From the NCBI GenBank assembly GCA_001914785.1, contig MNDE01000157.1, forward strand, positions 1 through 55,316: a DNA stretch of 55,316 nucleotides, given 5' to 3'. The notes under the pieces were generated by a model. That model saw only the letters and a list, made by a program, of their open reading frames with translations, did not search any database and was not told the DNA's origin. Within the stretch, counting starts at the first letter, position 1. Every line of letters starts with the position of its first letter. The translations under genes were made by a program, and so were the position numbers. Shown piece by piece: positions 24,721 to 31,757 of this stretch. The stretch is from Acidobacteria bacterium 13_2_20CM_57_17 (GTDB taxonomy: Bacteria > Acidobacteriota > Terriglobia > Acidiferrales > UBA7541).

Positions 24721-26214
24721 ATGCCGAAATCCGCTCCAGAGGCCGCCTCCATCGCACCTGACGTGCTCGCCAAATACGAGCCCGTCATCGGCCTCGAGGT
24801 CCACGTGCAGCTCCTCACGCGCACAAAAATCTTCTGCGGCTGCTCGACGCGTTTTGGTGATCCGCCCAACACCAATGTCTGTCCCGTCTGCCTCGGCCTC
24901 CCCGGCACTCTGCCCGTGCTCAACAAGCGCGCCGTCGAGATGGCCATGCGCGCCTCGCTCGCCCTGAACTGCACGGTCCACGACCATTCCCGCTTCGCTC
25001 GCAAAAACTATTTCTACCCCGACCTCCCCAAGGGCTACCAAATTTCCCAATACGAATTGCCGCTCGCCACCGGTGGCTGGCTGGAGATCGAAGCCAACGG
25101 CGCAAGAAAACGCATCGGCATCACGCGCCTCCATCTCGAAGAAGACGCTGCCAAAAATCTCCACGAAGGTTTCTCGCAATCCGCCACCAAGGCCTACATT
25201 GACTACAACCGCTGCGGCACACCGCTCAGCGAAATCGTCTCCGAGCCGGACATGCGCACGCCCGAGGAGGCCTACGCCTACCTCACCACGCTCCGCCAAA
25301 TCATGCTTTATACCGGCGTCAGCGATTGCAATATGGAAGAAGGCTCGCTCCGCTGCGACGCCAACGTCAGCGTGCGCCTGCGCGGCTCAAAAGAATTCGG
25401 CACCAAGGTCGAAGTAAAAAACCTAAATTCTTTCCGCTTTCTGCAAAAAGCGCTCGAATACGAAATCGAGCGCCACATCGGCGTCCTGGAATCCGGGGGC
25501 CGTCTCTTCCAGGAAACGCGCCTGTGGAATCAAGCCGAAGGCCACACCGTCTCCATGCGTTCCAAGGAAAAAGCTCACGACTACCGCTATTTCCCAGAGC
25601 CTGACCTTCTCCCCGTCCACATCAGCTCGGCTTGGCGCGAAGAAGTCCGCCGCGCACTTCCCGAACTCCCCGAAGCCAAGCGCGCCCGCTTCGTCGCCGC
25701 CTACGGCATCACGCCCTACGACTCCGAAGTTCTCACCAACACCCCAGCTCTCGCCGATTATTTCGAAGCCGTCGTCAAAGCCGGCGCTCTCGGCAAAGCT
25801 GCCGCCAACTGGATGCAAACCGAACTTCTTCGCGGCCTGAAAGATTCCGGCAAGGAGATCAGCGCGAGCCCCGTTTCGCCTGCGGCACTCGCAGAGTTGG
25901 TGACGCTCGTCGAATCCGCCAAAATCACTGGCGCCGTCGCCAAGAAAGTTTTTGCCGCCATGTTCGAATCCGGCCGCACTGCCTCCGAGATCGTCGCCGC
26001 CGAAGGCCTCGCCGCCCAAGTCAGTGACGCGGCCATCGAGCAAGCCGTCCGGGAAGTCATCGCGAAAAATTCGGACAACGTCGCCAAGTTCAAATCCGGC
26101 AACGAAGGCGTCTTCAAGTTTTTCGTTGGCCAGGTCATGAAGGCCACGCGCGGCCAAGCCAACCCGCAAGCCGTCAACGACATCCTCCGCAAGCTCCTTT
26201 CGCAGGCAAAGTGA
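24721..26214 (+). CDS. gatB: Aspartyl/glutamyl-tRNA(Asn/Gln) amidotransferase subunit B
   Basis: The 497-residue protein matches GatB along its length: YEPVIGLEVHVQLLTRTKIFCGC, the zinc-binding Cys pairs (CGCSTRF and NVCPVCLGLPG), FYPDLPKGYQISQYELPLA, CNMEEGSLRCDANVSVR, a hinge and the C-terminal YqeY-like domain (about residues 345-495). GatB moves ammonia from GatA to the phosphorylated side chain of misacylated Glu-tRNA(Gln) or Asp-tRNA(Asn). gatA and gatC are not in the window, so the complex is encoded at separate loci, as is common. The ATG has no ribosome binding site and lies next to a -10, so the mRNA may be nearly leaderless. Confidence 0.96.
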   Translation: MPKSAPEAASIAPDVLAKYEPVIGLEVHVQLLTRTKIFCGCSTRFGDPPNTNVCPVCLGLPGTLPVLNKRAVEMAMRASLALNCTVHDHSRFARKNYFYPDLPKGYQISQYELPLATGGWLEIEANGARKRIGITRLHLEEDAAKNLHEGFSQSATKAYIDYNRCGTPLSEIVSEPDMRTPEEAYAYLTTLRQIMLYTGVSDCNMEEGSLRCDANVSVRLRGSKEFGTKVEVKNLNSFRFLQKALEYEIERHIGVLESGGRLFQETRLWNQAEGHTVSMRSKEKAHDYRYFPEPDLLPVHISSAWREEVRRALPELPEAKRARFVAAYGITPYDSEVLTNTPALADYFEAVVKAGALGKAAANWMQTELLRGLKDSGKEISASPVSPAALAELVTLVESAKITGAVAKKVFAAMFESGRTASEIVAAEGLAAQVSDAAIEQAVREVIAKNSDNVAKFKSGNEGVFKFFVGQVMKATRGQANPQAVNDILRKLLSQAK

Positions 26215-26269
26215 AGTTTGTCGTTGTTTGTTTTCGTAGAACAAGTTGTAGCTCAGGCCGGCGCTGTAG

Positions 26270-26289
26270 CTCAGGCCTTTAGGCCTGAG
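26270..26289. repeat. REP-like palindrome, TGTAGCTCA...TGAGGCTTT type (second copy)
   Basis: CTCAGGCC and GGCCTGAG form an 8-bp stem with loop TTTA, with the same TGTAG and GCTTT flanks as the copy at 23981-24000. A partial left half (TGTAGCTCAGGCC) is repeated just upstream at about 26247-26259. It lies between gatB and the peroxiredoxin gene. Confidence 0.7.
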
Positions 26290-26390
26290 GCTTTTGCGAG
26301 CGCGGCGGCTGACCGTCGCTTTTCGGGTCTTCCCAGCCCATCCGCTCCGATTCCTGTTATGCTTCCAACAACTGACCCGAGGAATGTCCC

Positions 26391-26852
26391 ATGCTCAAAG
26401 TAGGCGCCAAAGCCCCCGCCTTCCGCCTGCAATCCGACGAGGGCAAAGAACTCGCCCTCAACGACTTCGCTGGCCAGCGCGTTCTCCTTTTTTTCTTCCC
26501 CAAAGCCAGCACTCCCGGTTGAACCATCGAAGCGTCCGAGTTTCGTGACGCAAAGAGGAAATTCGACAAGCTCGGCGTGGCCATCCTCGGGATGAGCGCT
26601 GATCCCGTCAAGGCTCTTGCTTCCTTCAAGGAAAAGCACCGACTCAATTTCCCTTTGCTCAGCGACCCAGGGCGCAAAACCATCCAGAAGTTCGGCGTCT
26701 GGCAGAGAAAACAATTCATGGGCCGCGCCTTCATGGGTATCGTCCGCAGCTCTTTCCTCATCGGCAAAACCGGAAAAATCGAGGAACTCTGGCCCCTCGT
26801 CAGAGCCAAAGGCCACGCCTCCGAAGTCCTAGGCGTCATCTCGAAAAAATAG
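26391..26852 (+). CDS. bcp: Selenocysteine-containing peroxiredoxin, PrxQ/Bcp type (in-frame TGA at codon 44)
   Basis: Reading through one TGA (26520-26522) gives a complete 153-residue PrxQ/Bcp protein: VGAKAPAFRLQSDEGKE, then VLLFFFPKASTPG-U-TIEASEFRD, LGVAILGMSADP, HRLNFPLLSDPG and a C-terminal RSSFLIGKTGKI. In this family the residue after TPG is the peroxidatic Cys, so the TGA falls exactly on the catalytic position and selenocysteine is expected. A SECIS-like hairpin lies 9 bases downstream of the TGA. The protein has no cysteine at all; the usual resolving Cys five residues on is Ser, so it would be a 1-Sec enzyme needing an external thiol. ATG 26391 has GAGGA seven bases upstream. It reduces peroxides in the cytoplasm. 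Gene callers will split or truncate it at codon 44. Confidence 0.85.
26532..26551 (+). promoter_or_regulatory. SECIS element (selenocysteine insertion hairpin)
   Basis: GCGTC-CGA pairs with TCG-T-GACGC, giving an 8-bp stem with a single bulged T and the apical loop GTT. The loop G is 18 bases after the TGA. Bacterial SECIS hairpins lie directly downstream of the UGA, carry a G (often GU) in the apical loop and, as in E. coli fdhF, a bulged U. All three features are present. Confidence 0.75.
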
Positions 26853-26985
26853 CCCGTAGACTCTGCCCTCAAATACTGAACATTATGAAGGGAATCCCGC
26901 CACGCTCTCAAGGGCCAAAGGCTGAAGTGGAGCCCGGCCTGAGCGCGCGATGACCTGGGCGAACTTCACTGCCCCCAACTCTTCC

Positions 26986-27013
26986 TTGACTTTTCTTAAC
27001 GTTCTGGTATACT
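26986..27013 (+). promoter_or_regulatory. Strong sigma70-type promoter facing a gene-free region
   Basis: TTGACT (26986-26991), a 16-base spacer and TATACT (27008-27013) match the consensus well. No gene follows on this strand; the next gene (27349-27927) is on the opposite strand. The same arrangement, including flanking CCTTGACTTTTC, occurs on the minus strand at 52097-52124. Confidence 0.65.
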
Positions 27014-27094
27014 ACTTTGCAGTTAAAACTTCGTAACTTTTCAGGCGCAGTCAGTCGTTGTCAAGGCAGTAGGGCCCTATCCCTCGCCAAGTCA

Positions 27095-27253
27095 TTTAGA
27101 ATCAACACTTGAAGAAAAAACAGAAAATAGCGTCTCTAACTCTCTTTAAAATCAACACTTACAGAGCCCGCCCGCAAGTGTTGATTCTAAACTACTTATA
27201 GAAATACTAAATCCTTTAGATGCAACACTTACGTGAAACCCCGGGGGAGGGGG
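27095..27253 (+). repeat. Repeat element with TTTAGAATCAACACTT motifs and a G-run (copy 1; possible small RNA)
   Basis: The region downstream of the promoter at 26986 holds three direct copies of a TTTAgAaTCAACACTT motif (27095-27110, 27145-27160, 27215-27230) and one inverted copy (27176-27191). The second copy and the inverted one form an 11-bp hairpin with a 15-base loop. It ends with a GGGGGAGGGGG run (27243-27253). No open frame with a start and ribosome binding site is present. Related motifs and a mirror-image G-run occur at 51907-51990, so this is a dispersed element. It fills most of the 496-base gap between the peroxiredoxin and glycine-zipper genes. Confidence 0.6.
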
Positions 27254-27348
27254 TCCTGTTATTGTTAACCAGAAATTGCCACTCTTCAGTTCGCCGCCTT
27301 TATTAGGTTCGTGGCTGCGGCTTCGCCCAGCCCCGCGCTGCGAATCCC

Positions 27349-27927
27349 CTAATTGATCGTCACGGCCGCCCGCACGGTGAACGCCAGCTTCGTCTCGGCG
27401 GGAAACTCGATGTCTTTCTTCCCTGTCGCCGCCGCGCCGGCCGTTCCGGCTCCCGCTCCGGCCGCTGCTCCGATCGCTGCACCCTTGCCGCCGCCCGCGA
27501 GCGCTCCGATGACCGCGCCGCCCGCTGCCCCGCCGCCGATGAACCCGGCATCTCGTTTGCCCTTGCCGCCCAGCGTTCTTCCCGCGGAACTCGTTGCAAT
27601 CGTGTACGTTTTGCCGCCCACGGTCACCGTGCGCAGCCGCAGGTAAAGTTTTGCCGGCGTGGACAAGCGCCCCGAAGCCTGCACGCCGCTCACCGTTAGC
27701 TTGACCGGCGCTCCCTTGGGAATCACTACTTTACCGCCCGAAATTACATCGTGCGCGACCGAGCCCGTGACTGACTGTCCCGCCTTGGCGCTCTTCGAGC
27801 TCACGGACTGGTCGGTCACCACCGTAATCTTTGTTCCCTCTGGAACCGTGCCTGCTGCCTGGACCAGGGCGGGCAATACCAGCACCAGTGCAAGAAAGAT
27901 CGAAGCAAATCGAATTCGAGATTTCAT
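27349..27927 (-). CDS. Exported glycine-zipper protein
   Basis: The 192-residue protein starts at ATG 27925-27927 behind GAGGTG and has a signal peptide (residues about 1-25, ending PALVQAA). A beta-rich part (about 26-110, with GTKITVVTDQSVSSKSAKAGQSVTG and IPKGAPVKLTVSGV) is followed by a glycine-zipper run (about 118-165, GGGAAGGAVIGALAGGGKGAAIGAAAGAG). A final EFPAETKLAFTVRAAVTIN strand ends it. Such proteins sit in or at the outer membrane or periplasm; no enzymatic role is known. The open frame reaches further upstream to 27975, but the signal peptide and ribosome binding site decide for the inner start. Confidence 0.82.
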   Translation of the reverse strand: MKSRIRFASIFLALVLVLPALVQAAGTVPEGTKITVVTDQSVSSKSAKAGQSVTGSVAHDVISGGKVVIPKGAPVKLTVSGVQASGRLSTPAKLYLRLRTVTVGGKTYTIATSSAGRTLGGKGKRDAGFIGGGAAGGAVIGALAGGGKGAAIGAAAGAGAGTAGAAATGKKDIEFPAETKLAFTVRAAVTIN

Positions 27928-28014
27928 CTCCGTCACCTCAAGAAGAAATTTAGGACCGTAAGAAAAGTCTAGCAAAAAGAAGAGCGAACGCAGGAACGCC
28001 GCGCCACCACGGCG

Positions 28015-28896
28015 CTAGAAGTGAAACACCAGTTCTTCGGAGTCCGATAATTTCGGTTCAATGTACAAATTATCGATCAACCGCGTCTTCCCGACAAAAA
28101 CCGCAAGCAGCACGTAGCAGGGTTTGCGAACGCGCACGACCGGCTCAAGTGTTTCCGCGTCAACAACTTCCGCGTAGTCCACTCGCGCGAGACGTTCCGA
28201 ATCTAGTTTGCGCCGCACACTGGATTGCAGTTGCAGCGCGTCGCGAACTCCGGTGGCAAGTTCGTCCCTTGCTGCTTCCAGCGCGCGATGCAAAACCGTG
28301 GCGGCTTTGCGTTCGTCCGCGTTCAAGTAAACATTTCGCGAGGAAAGCGCCAGGCCGTCCGGCTCGCGCACCGGCGGGCAAACCACGATTTCCGTATCCA
28401 GGTTCAAATCGCGCGACATTTGCGTGATCAGCCGCGACTGCTGCGCGTCCTTGCGCCCGAAGTACGCAAAGTTTGGCTGTACGATTTGCAACAACTTCAT
28501 TACGACGGTGGTCACGCCGCGAAAATGCCCGGGCCGCGAGCGCCCTTCCAGCCGGTCGCTCAATCCGTCCACGTTAACGTAGGTCGAAAATCCATTCGGG
28601 TAAATTTCAGCGGGTTCCGGCGCAAAGAGCGCATCCACGCCCGCGCGCTGAAGTTTTTCGCTGTCGCTTTCAAAAGTGCGCGGATATTTTGAGAAATCTT
28701 CGTTCGGGCCAAACTGTTTCGGGTTGACGAAAATCGAAGCAATCACCGGCGAGCACTCCTTGCGCGCTCGCTCGATCAGCGACAAATGTCCCGCGTGCAG
28801 CGCGCCCATCGTCGGCACCAGCCCGATGATGCGGCTCTCCGCGCGCGCTTGCCGCGCGTACTCTTTCATCCAGGCGACAGTTCGGATGGTTTCCAC
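28015..28896 (-). CDS. panC: Pantothenate synthetase (pantoate-beta-alanine ligase)
   Basis: The 293-residue enzyme shows GLVPTMGALHAGHLSLIERARKE (residues about 26-48, HxGH nucleotide site), ASIFVNPKQFGPNEDFSKYPRT, GRKDAQQSRLITQMSRDLN and GLALSSRNVYLNADER, the complete PanC signature set. It joins pantoate and beta-alanine using ATP. The start is GTG at 28896. It is the last gene of panB-dinB-panC on the minus strand, with 22 bases after the dinB-like gene, so both pantothenate enzymes are likely made from one transcript. Confidence 0.95.
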   Translation of the reverse strand: METIRTVAWMKEYARQARAESRIIGLVPTMGALHAGHLSLIERARKECSPVIASIFVNPKQFGPNEDFSKYPRTFESDSEKLQRAGVDALFAPEPAEIYPNGFSTYVNVDGLSDRLEGRSRPGHFRGVTTVVMKLLQIVQPNFAYFGRKDAQQSRLITQMSRDLNLDTEIVVCPPVREPDGLALSSRNVYLNADERKAATVLHRALEAARDELATGVRDALQLQSSVRRKLDSERLARVDYAEVVDAETLEPVVRVRKPCYVLLAVFVGKTRLIDNLYIEPKLSDSEELVFHF

Positions 28897-28918
28897 GGTG
28901 GGAAGAGAAAAATCGAAA

Positions 28919-29428
28919 CTACGCGCCCGCCGCAGTGGCGCGTTCGCGATAAAAATGCATCAGGTCGGTCAGGATCGGCTGCGCGCCGAGTTGCCGCAAA
29001 AGCGTTGTGACCTGCCCGCGATGATAGCTTCCGTGATTCACGACATGCTGCATCGATTGCCAGAGAGGGTTGCTGTAAACGCCGAACTTCAGGGTCTTGT
29101 ACTCCATCACGCGATCCAGGTCCGATTGCGTCAGCCCGCGGACAAAACTGAGAAGCCGCGCCTCGTGCTCGTCCCAGCGTTCTTTCAGACTCGCGATGTC
29201 TTTGAACTGCGCCGTATCCGGCAGCGATGCCGGCGAGCGCCCCTGGAACCGCTCCAGCCAGATCCATTCGGCACCGAAAATGTGCGCGAGCGTATCGCGC
29301 ACGGAGCCGAAGCTGGAACCCATCGGTTGAACGAACTGTTCCGCCGTGAGCTTGGACGCCGCCTCCAGCGCCCGATGATTCGCCCAAGCGTTGTAGTCGT
29401 ACAGCCCGCGCATCTCTTGTGGCGTCAT
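28919..29428 (-). CDS. DinB family protein (four-helix metal-binding fold)
   Basis: The 169-residue protein shows YDYNAWANHRALEAA near the start, SVRDTLAHIFGAEWIWLERF (first metal His) and QHVVNHGSYHRGQVTTLLRQLG (the other two His), the usual DinB triad. Members bind a divalent metal, and some act as bacillithiol or mycothiol transferases, but most are uncharacterised. I start at ATG 29428 (GGAG six bases upstream) rather than a TTG six codons earlier. It lies between panB and panC; the reason is not evident. Confidence 0.87.
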   Translation of the reverse strand: MTPQEMRGLYDYNAWANHRALEAASKLTAEQFVQPMGSSFGSVRDTLAHIFGAEWIWLERFQGRSPASLPDTAQFKDIASLKERWDEHEARLLSFVRGLTQSDLDRVMEYKTLKFGVYSNPLWQSMQHVVNHGSYHRGQVTTLLRQLGAQPILTDLMHFYRERATAAGA

Positions 29429-29459
29429 CTTCCTCTCCACTTGCAATGCTAAATTTCGG

Positions 29460-29496
29460 TTGTCATTCCGAGCCCGCCGCGGCGGGAGGAGTCCAC
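29460..29496. repeat. Dispersed intergenic repeat beginning TGTCATTCCGAGC
   Basis: TGTCATTCCGAGC followed by CCGCCGCGGCGGG and AGGAGTCC lies between panB and the DinB gene. The first 13 bases also start the minus-strand repeat at 50819-50852 (GTCATTCCGAGCGAAGCGAGGAAT). The two share edges but differ in the stem, as in REP-like families. Confidence 0.55.
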
Positions 29497-29525
29497 TTTT
29501 TGACTTTTACTTCGTGATGCGCTTT

Positions 29526-30428
29526 CTACCAGTCACCGTCACTATTAACCGGCGCCTCTTTCTGCTCCATCGCCATCCGCGCCGCATGATAGGACTCTTC
29601 ATCAGAAGGAAACTCGCCCCCGCGCACATCGTCGCAGTATTCGCGCACGGCTTTGGAAATCATCTCCCCGACGTTGGCATACTGGCGTGCAAATTTTGGC
29701 GTCTGGCCAAACGTAAGCCCCAGAAGATCGTGCACCACAAGAATCTGCCCGTCGCAGTCCGGGCCCGCGCCGATACCGATCGTGGGAATGCGCAGTTCGC
29801 GCGTAATCTGCGCCGCCAGCTCGCGCGGCACCGCCTCCAGCACAACCGCGAAAGCGCCCGCCGCTTCCACCGCGCGCGCATCGCGAATCAACTGTTCCGC
29901 GGCGTCCGCCGTTTTTCCCTGTACGCGGTATCCGCCCAGCGCGTTCACCGATTGCGGCGTCAATCCCACGTGCCCCATCACCGGAATTTCCGCTTCCGTC
30001 AGTCGCGAAATCAATTCCAGTCGGCGCTCTCCGCCCTCCACTTTCACGGCCTCTGCGCCTGCTTCCTTCACGAAGCGCATCGCATTGTGCAACGAATCCG
30101 CCAAGTCCGTGTGATAGCTGCCATAAGGCATATCCGCAACGACAAGCGCGCGGCGCGTTCCGCGGCGCACGGCGCGCGTATGGTGCAGCATTTCGTCGAT
30201 GGTGACGGACAGGGTGTTCTCATGCCCCAGCACCACCATGCCAAGCGAATCGCCGACAAGTATCAAGTCCACCCCGGCTTCATCGAGTAACCGAGCTATC
30301 GGATAGTCATACGCCGTCAGACAAGTGATTTTCTGGAAGTTGGAGGGGGAGCCCGCTGCCTGAGTCTTGCGCTGCAGGAGATCGGGCACGGTGATTTTTC
30401 CGTTCCCGGAATTAGGGACAACGCTCAT
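29526..30428 (-). CDS. panB: 3-methyl-2-oxobutanoate hydroxymethyltransferase (ketopantoate hydroxymethyltransferase)
   Basis: The 300-residue enzyme shows ITCLTAYDYPIARLLDEAGVDLILVGDSLGMVVLGHENTLSVTIDEMLHHTRAV (residues about 33-86), ALVVADMPYGSYHTD, VKVEGGERR, PVMGHVGLTPQSVNALGGYRVQGK and TIGIGAGPDCDGQILVVHDLLGL, all PanB signatures with the metal-binding Asp residues. It makes ketopantoate from alpha-ketoisovalerate and methylene-THF. About 30 residues precede the usual start. ATG 30428 has GGAGG five bases upstream. First gene of the pantothenate group. Confidence 0.95.
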   Translation of the reverse strand: MSVVPNSGNGKITVPDLLQRKTQAAGSPSNFQKITCLTAYDYPIARLLDEAGVDLILVGDSLGMVVLGHENTLSVTIDEMLHHTRAVRRGTRRALVVADMPYGSYHTDLADSLHNAMRFVKEAGAEAVKVEGGERRLELISRLTEAEIPVMGHVGLTPQSVNALGGYRVQGKTADAAEQLIRDARAVEAAGAFAVVLEAVPRELAAQITRELRIPTIGIGAGPDCDGQILVVHDLLGLTFGQTPKFARQYANVGEMISKAVREYCDDVRGGEFPSDEESYHAARMAMEQKEAPVNSDGDW

Positions 30429-30521
30429 GGTGGCCTCCGGTGCCGTTCCCTTCCTGTTTTAATAGGTGGCCGCTCGGCGGCCAACGGGATACAGCCCTGT
30501 ACTTCACCTTTGCGCAGGATA

Positions 30522-30558
30522 ACAAATTTCGATGCGCAAGACTACAAATTTGGATGCG
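30522..30558. repeat. Two direct 15-base repeats upstream of panB
   Basis: ACAAATTTCGATGCG (30522-30536) and ACAAATTTGGATGCG (30544-30558) lie one after the other with a 22-base period, about two helical turns, in the 142-base gap upstream of panB. This is the region where the panB promoter should be, so a pair of regulator sites is possible; a chance duplication is equally possible. Confidence 0.35.
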
Positions 30559-30570
30559 TCGCCATCCGGA

Positions 30571-31725
30571 TTAGTTTCGGCGCGCCGCTTGGGCGCGGCC
30601 CTTCCATTGCCCGCCGCGGCCAAGCCAGTAGCGCGCTGCGGATACACACGTTGCGTAACCGTAGAAAATTGCCGCGACCGGCAACGTCAGAACCCAGGCC
30701 GCCGACAAGTTGTAAAAGCGCACTGTGACGAGGAAGCACGCAGCCATTAGAGCAATGGCGCTGTCCACAAGAAGCCAAGCTTCACCCGGATAAGCGAAAA
30801 AAAGAACCCAGGCCAGCAGAAAGGTTGCAAAGAGCCCGGCCAGCGCGACGATCAACAGGACCAACGAATAGCGAAGCTGCGTAAACGCCGTGCGCGCGAT
30901 CATGTCGCGAATTTCCGCAAAGCTGCCGTAGCTCCGCAAGCTCACGCTCGCTCGCGTCAGGCCCATCCAGATTCTTCCGTCGCGGCTCTTCACGGCGCGC
31001 GCCAGCGCACAATCGTCAATCACCTCGCCGCGAATCGAGGCAAACCCGCCGATGGGCGCGAGCACGTTCCGCCGCAGCAAAATGCAGCCTCCCGCGGCTG
31101 CGGCTGTGCTTGCATTCGGATCGGCGATCCAGCGCGGAGGGTAGAGCAACAGGAAAAAATAAAGAAATGGGGGAATCAGCAGCCGTTCAGGAAATGTCTT
31201 CGCTTGCAGAAGCACCATCAATGAGGCGAGATCAAGCGAATCTTTTTCCGCGCGAAAGACCAACCGCTTCAACGCGTCCGGCGCGTGCACCACATCCGCG
31301 TCGGTGAACCAAAAGAAATCAGGCTTGCCTTCGGACGCGGCCTGCGCGCCTTCATTCAGCGCCCAGAGTTTTCCCGTCCAGCCCGGAGGAATGTCTGCCG
31401 CTGAATGAATCGCGATTCGTTCTGCGGCGCGGGATTCCGCTGCTGCCTTGCGTGCAAGGGCGACCGTGCCGTCTTCGCTGTGATCGTCAACAACGACAAT
31501 CGAGAATTCTCCGGGATAGTCCTGTCCTGCTAGAGAGCTGACGGTTCGCGCGATGGTTCCAGCTTCGTTGCGCGCGGGAACGACGGCGGCGACGCGAGGC
31601 CAGTTTGGCAAAGGCTCCGGCTGAGTCTCCTCTTCACGCACTTGCCAGAAATTTCCGCGCGCGAGCAAGAGGTATATCCAGATCGCCAGCGGAATGGCGG
31701 CGAGAAGAGTCGGTGATAAAGGCAC
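30571..31725 (-). CDS. hpnB: Hopene-associated glycosyltransferase HpnB-like (GT2)
   Basis: The 384-residue protein has an N-terminal helix, a GT2 domain (VAAVVPARNEAGTIARTVSSLAGQDYPG near residues 44-71, VVVDDHSEDGT, then FFWFTDADVVHAPDALKRLV with the DXD motif) and several C-terminal helices. The blocks IPPGWTGKLWALNEG, RWIADPNASTAAAAGGCILLRR and EVIDDCALARAVK are close to what I know of HpnB. The natural acceptor of HpnB is not firmly known. No other hopanoid genes are in the window. The start is GTG at 31725. Confidence 0.83.
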   Translation of the reverse strand: MPLSPTLLAAIPLAIWIYLLLARGNFWQVREEETQPEPLPNWPRVAAVVPARNEAGTIARTVSSLAGQDYPGEFSIVVVDDHSEDGTVALARKAAAESRAAERIAIHSAADIPPGWTGKLWALNEGAQAASEGKPDFFWFTDADVVHAPDALKRLVFRAEKDSLDLASLMVLLQAKTFPERLLIPPFLYFFLLLYPPRWIADPNASTAAAAGGCILLRRNVLAPIGGFASIRGEVIDDCALARAVKSRDGRIWMGLTRASVSLRSYGSFAEIRDMIARTAFTQLRYSLVLLIVALAGLFATFLLAWVLFFAYPGEAWLLVDSAIALMAACFLVTVRFYNLSAAWVLTLPVAAIFYGYATCVSAARYWLGRGGQWKGRAQAARRN

Positions 31726-31757
31726 GCGCTATTCTGCAATAACGCGCGCAGGAAACG

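Noticed and set aside
25423-26244. A 273-residue antisense frame within gatB.
   Set aside because: GatB is unambiguous over the full length; the antisense frame is rich in Gly/Phe/Asp and matches nothing.
26391-26522. The peroxiredoxin could be a pseudogene broken by a nonsense codon, or two small genes.
   Set aside because: Conserved family sequence continues without a frameshift on both sides, the TGA falls on the catalytic Cys position, and a SECIS-like hairpin follows. Nothing else is broken. A base-calling error (TGA for TGT/TGC) cannot be excluded without reads.
27095-27230. The TTTAGAATCAACACTT repeats as a CRISPR array.
   Set aside because: Repeats are 16 bases, imperfect, unevenly spaced (50 and 70 bases) and one is inverted; there are no cas genes.
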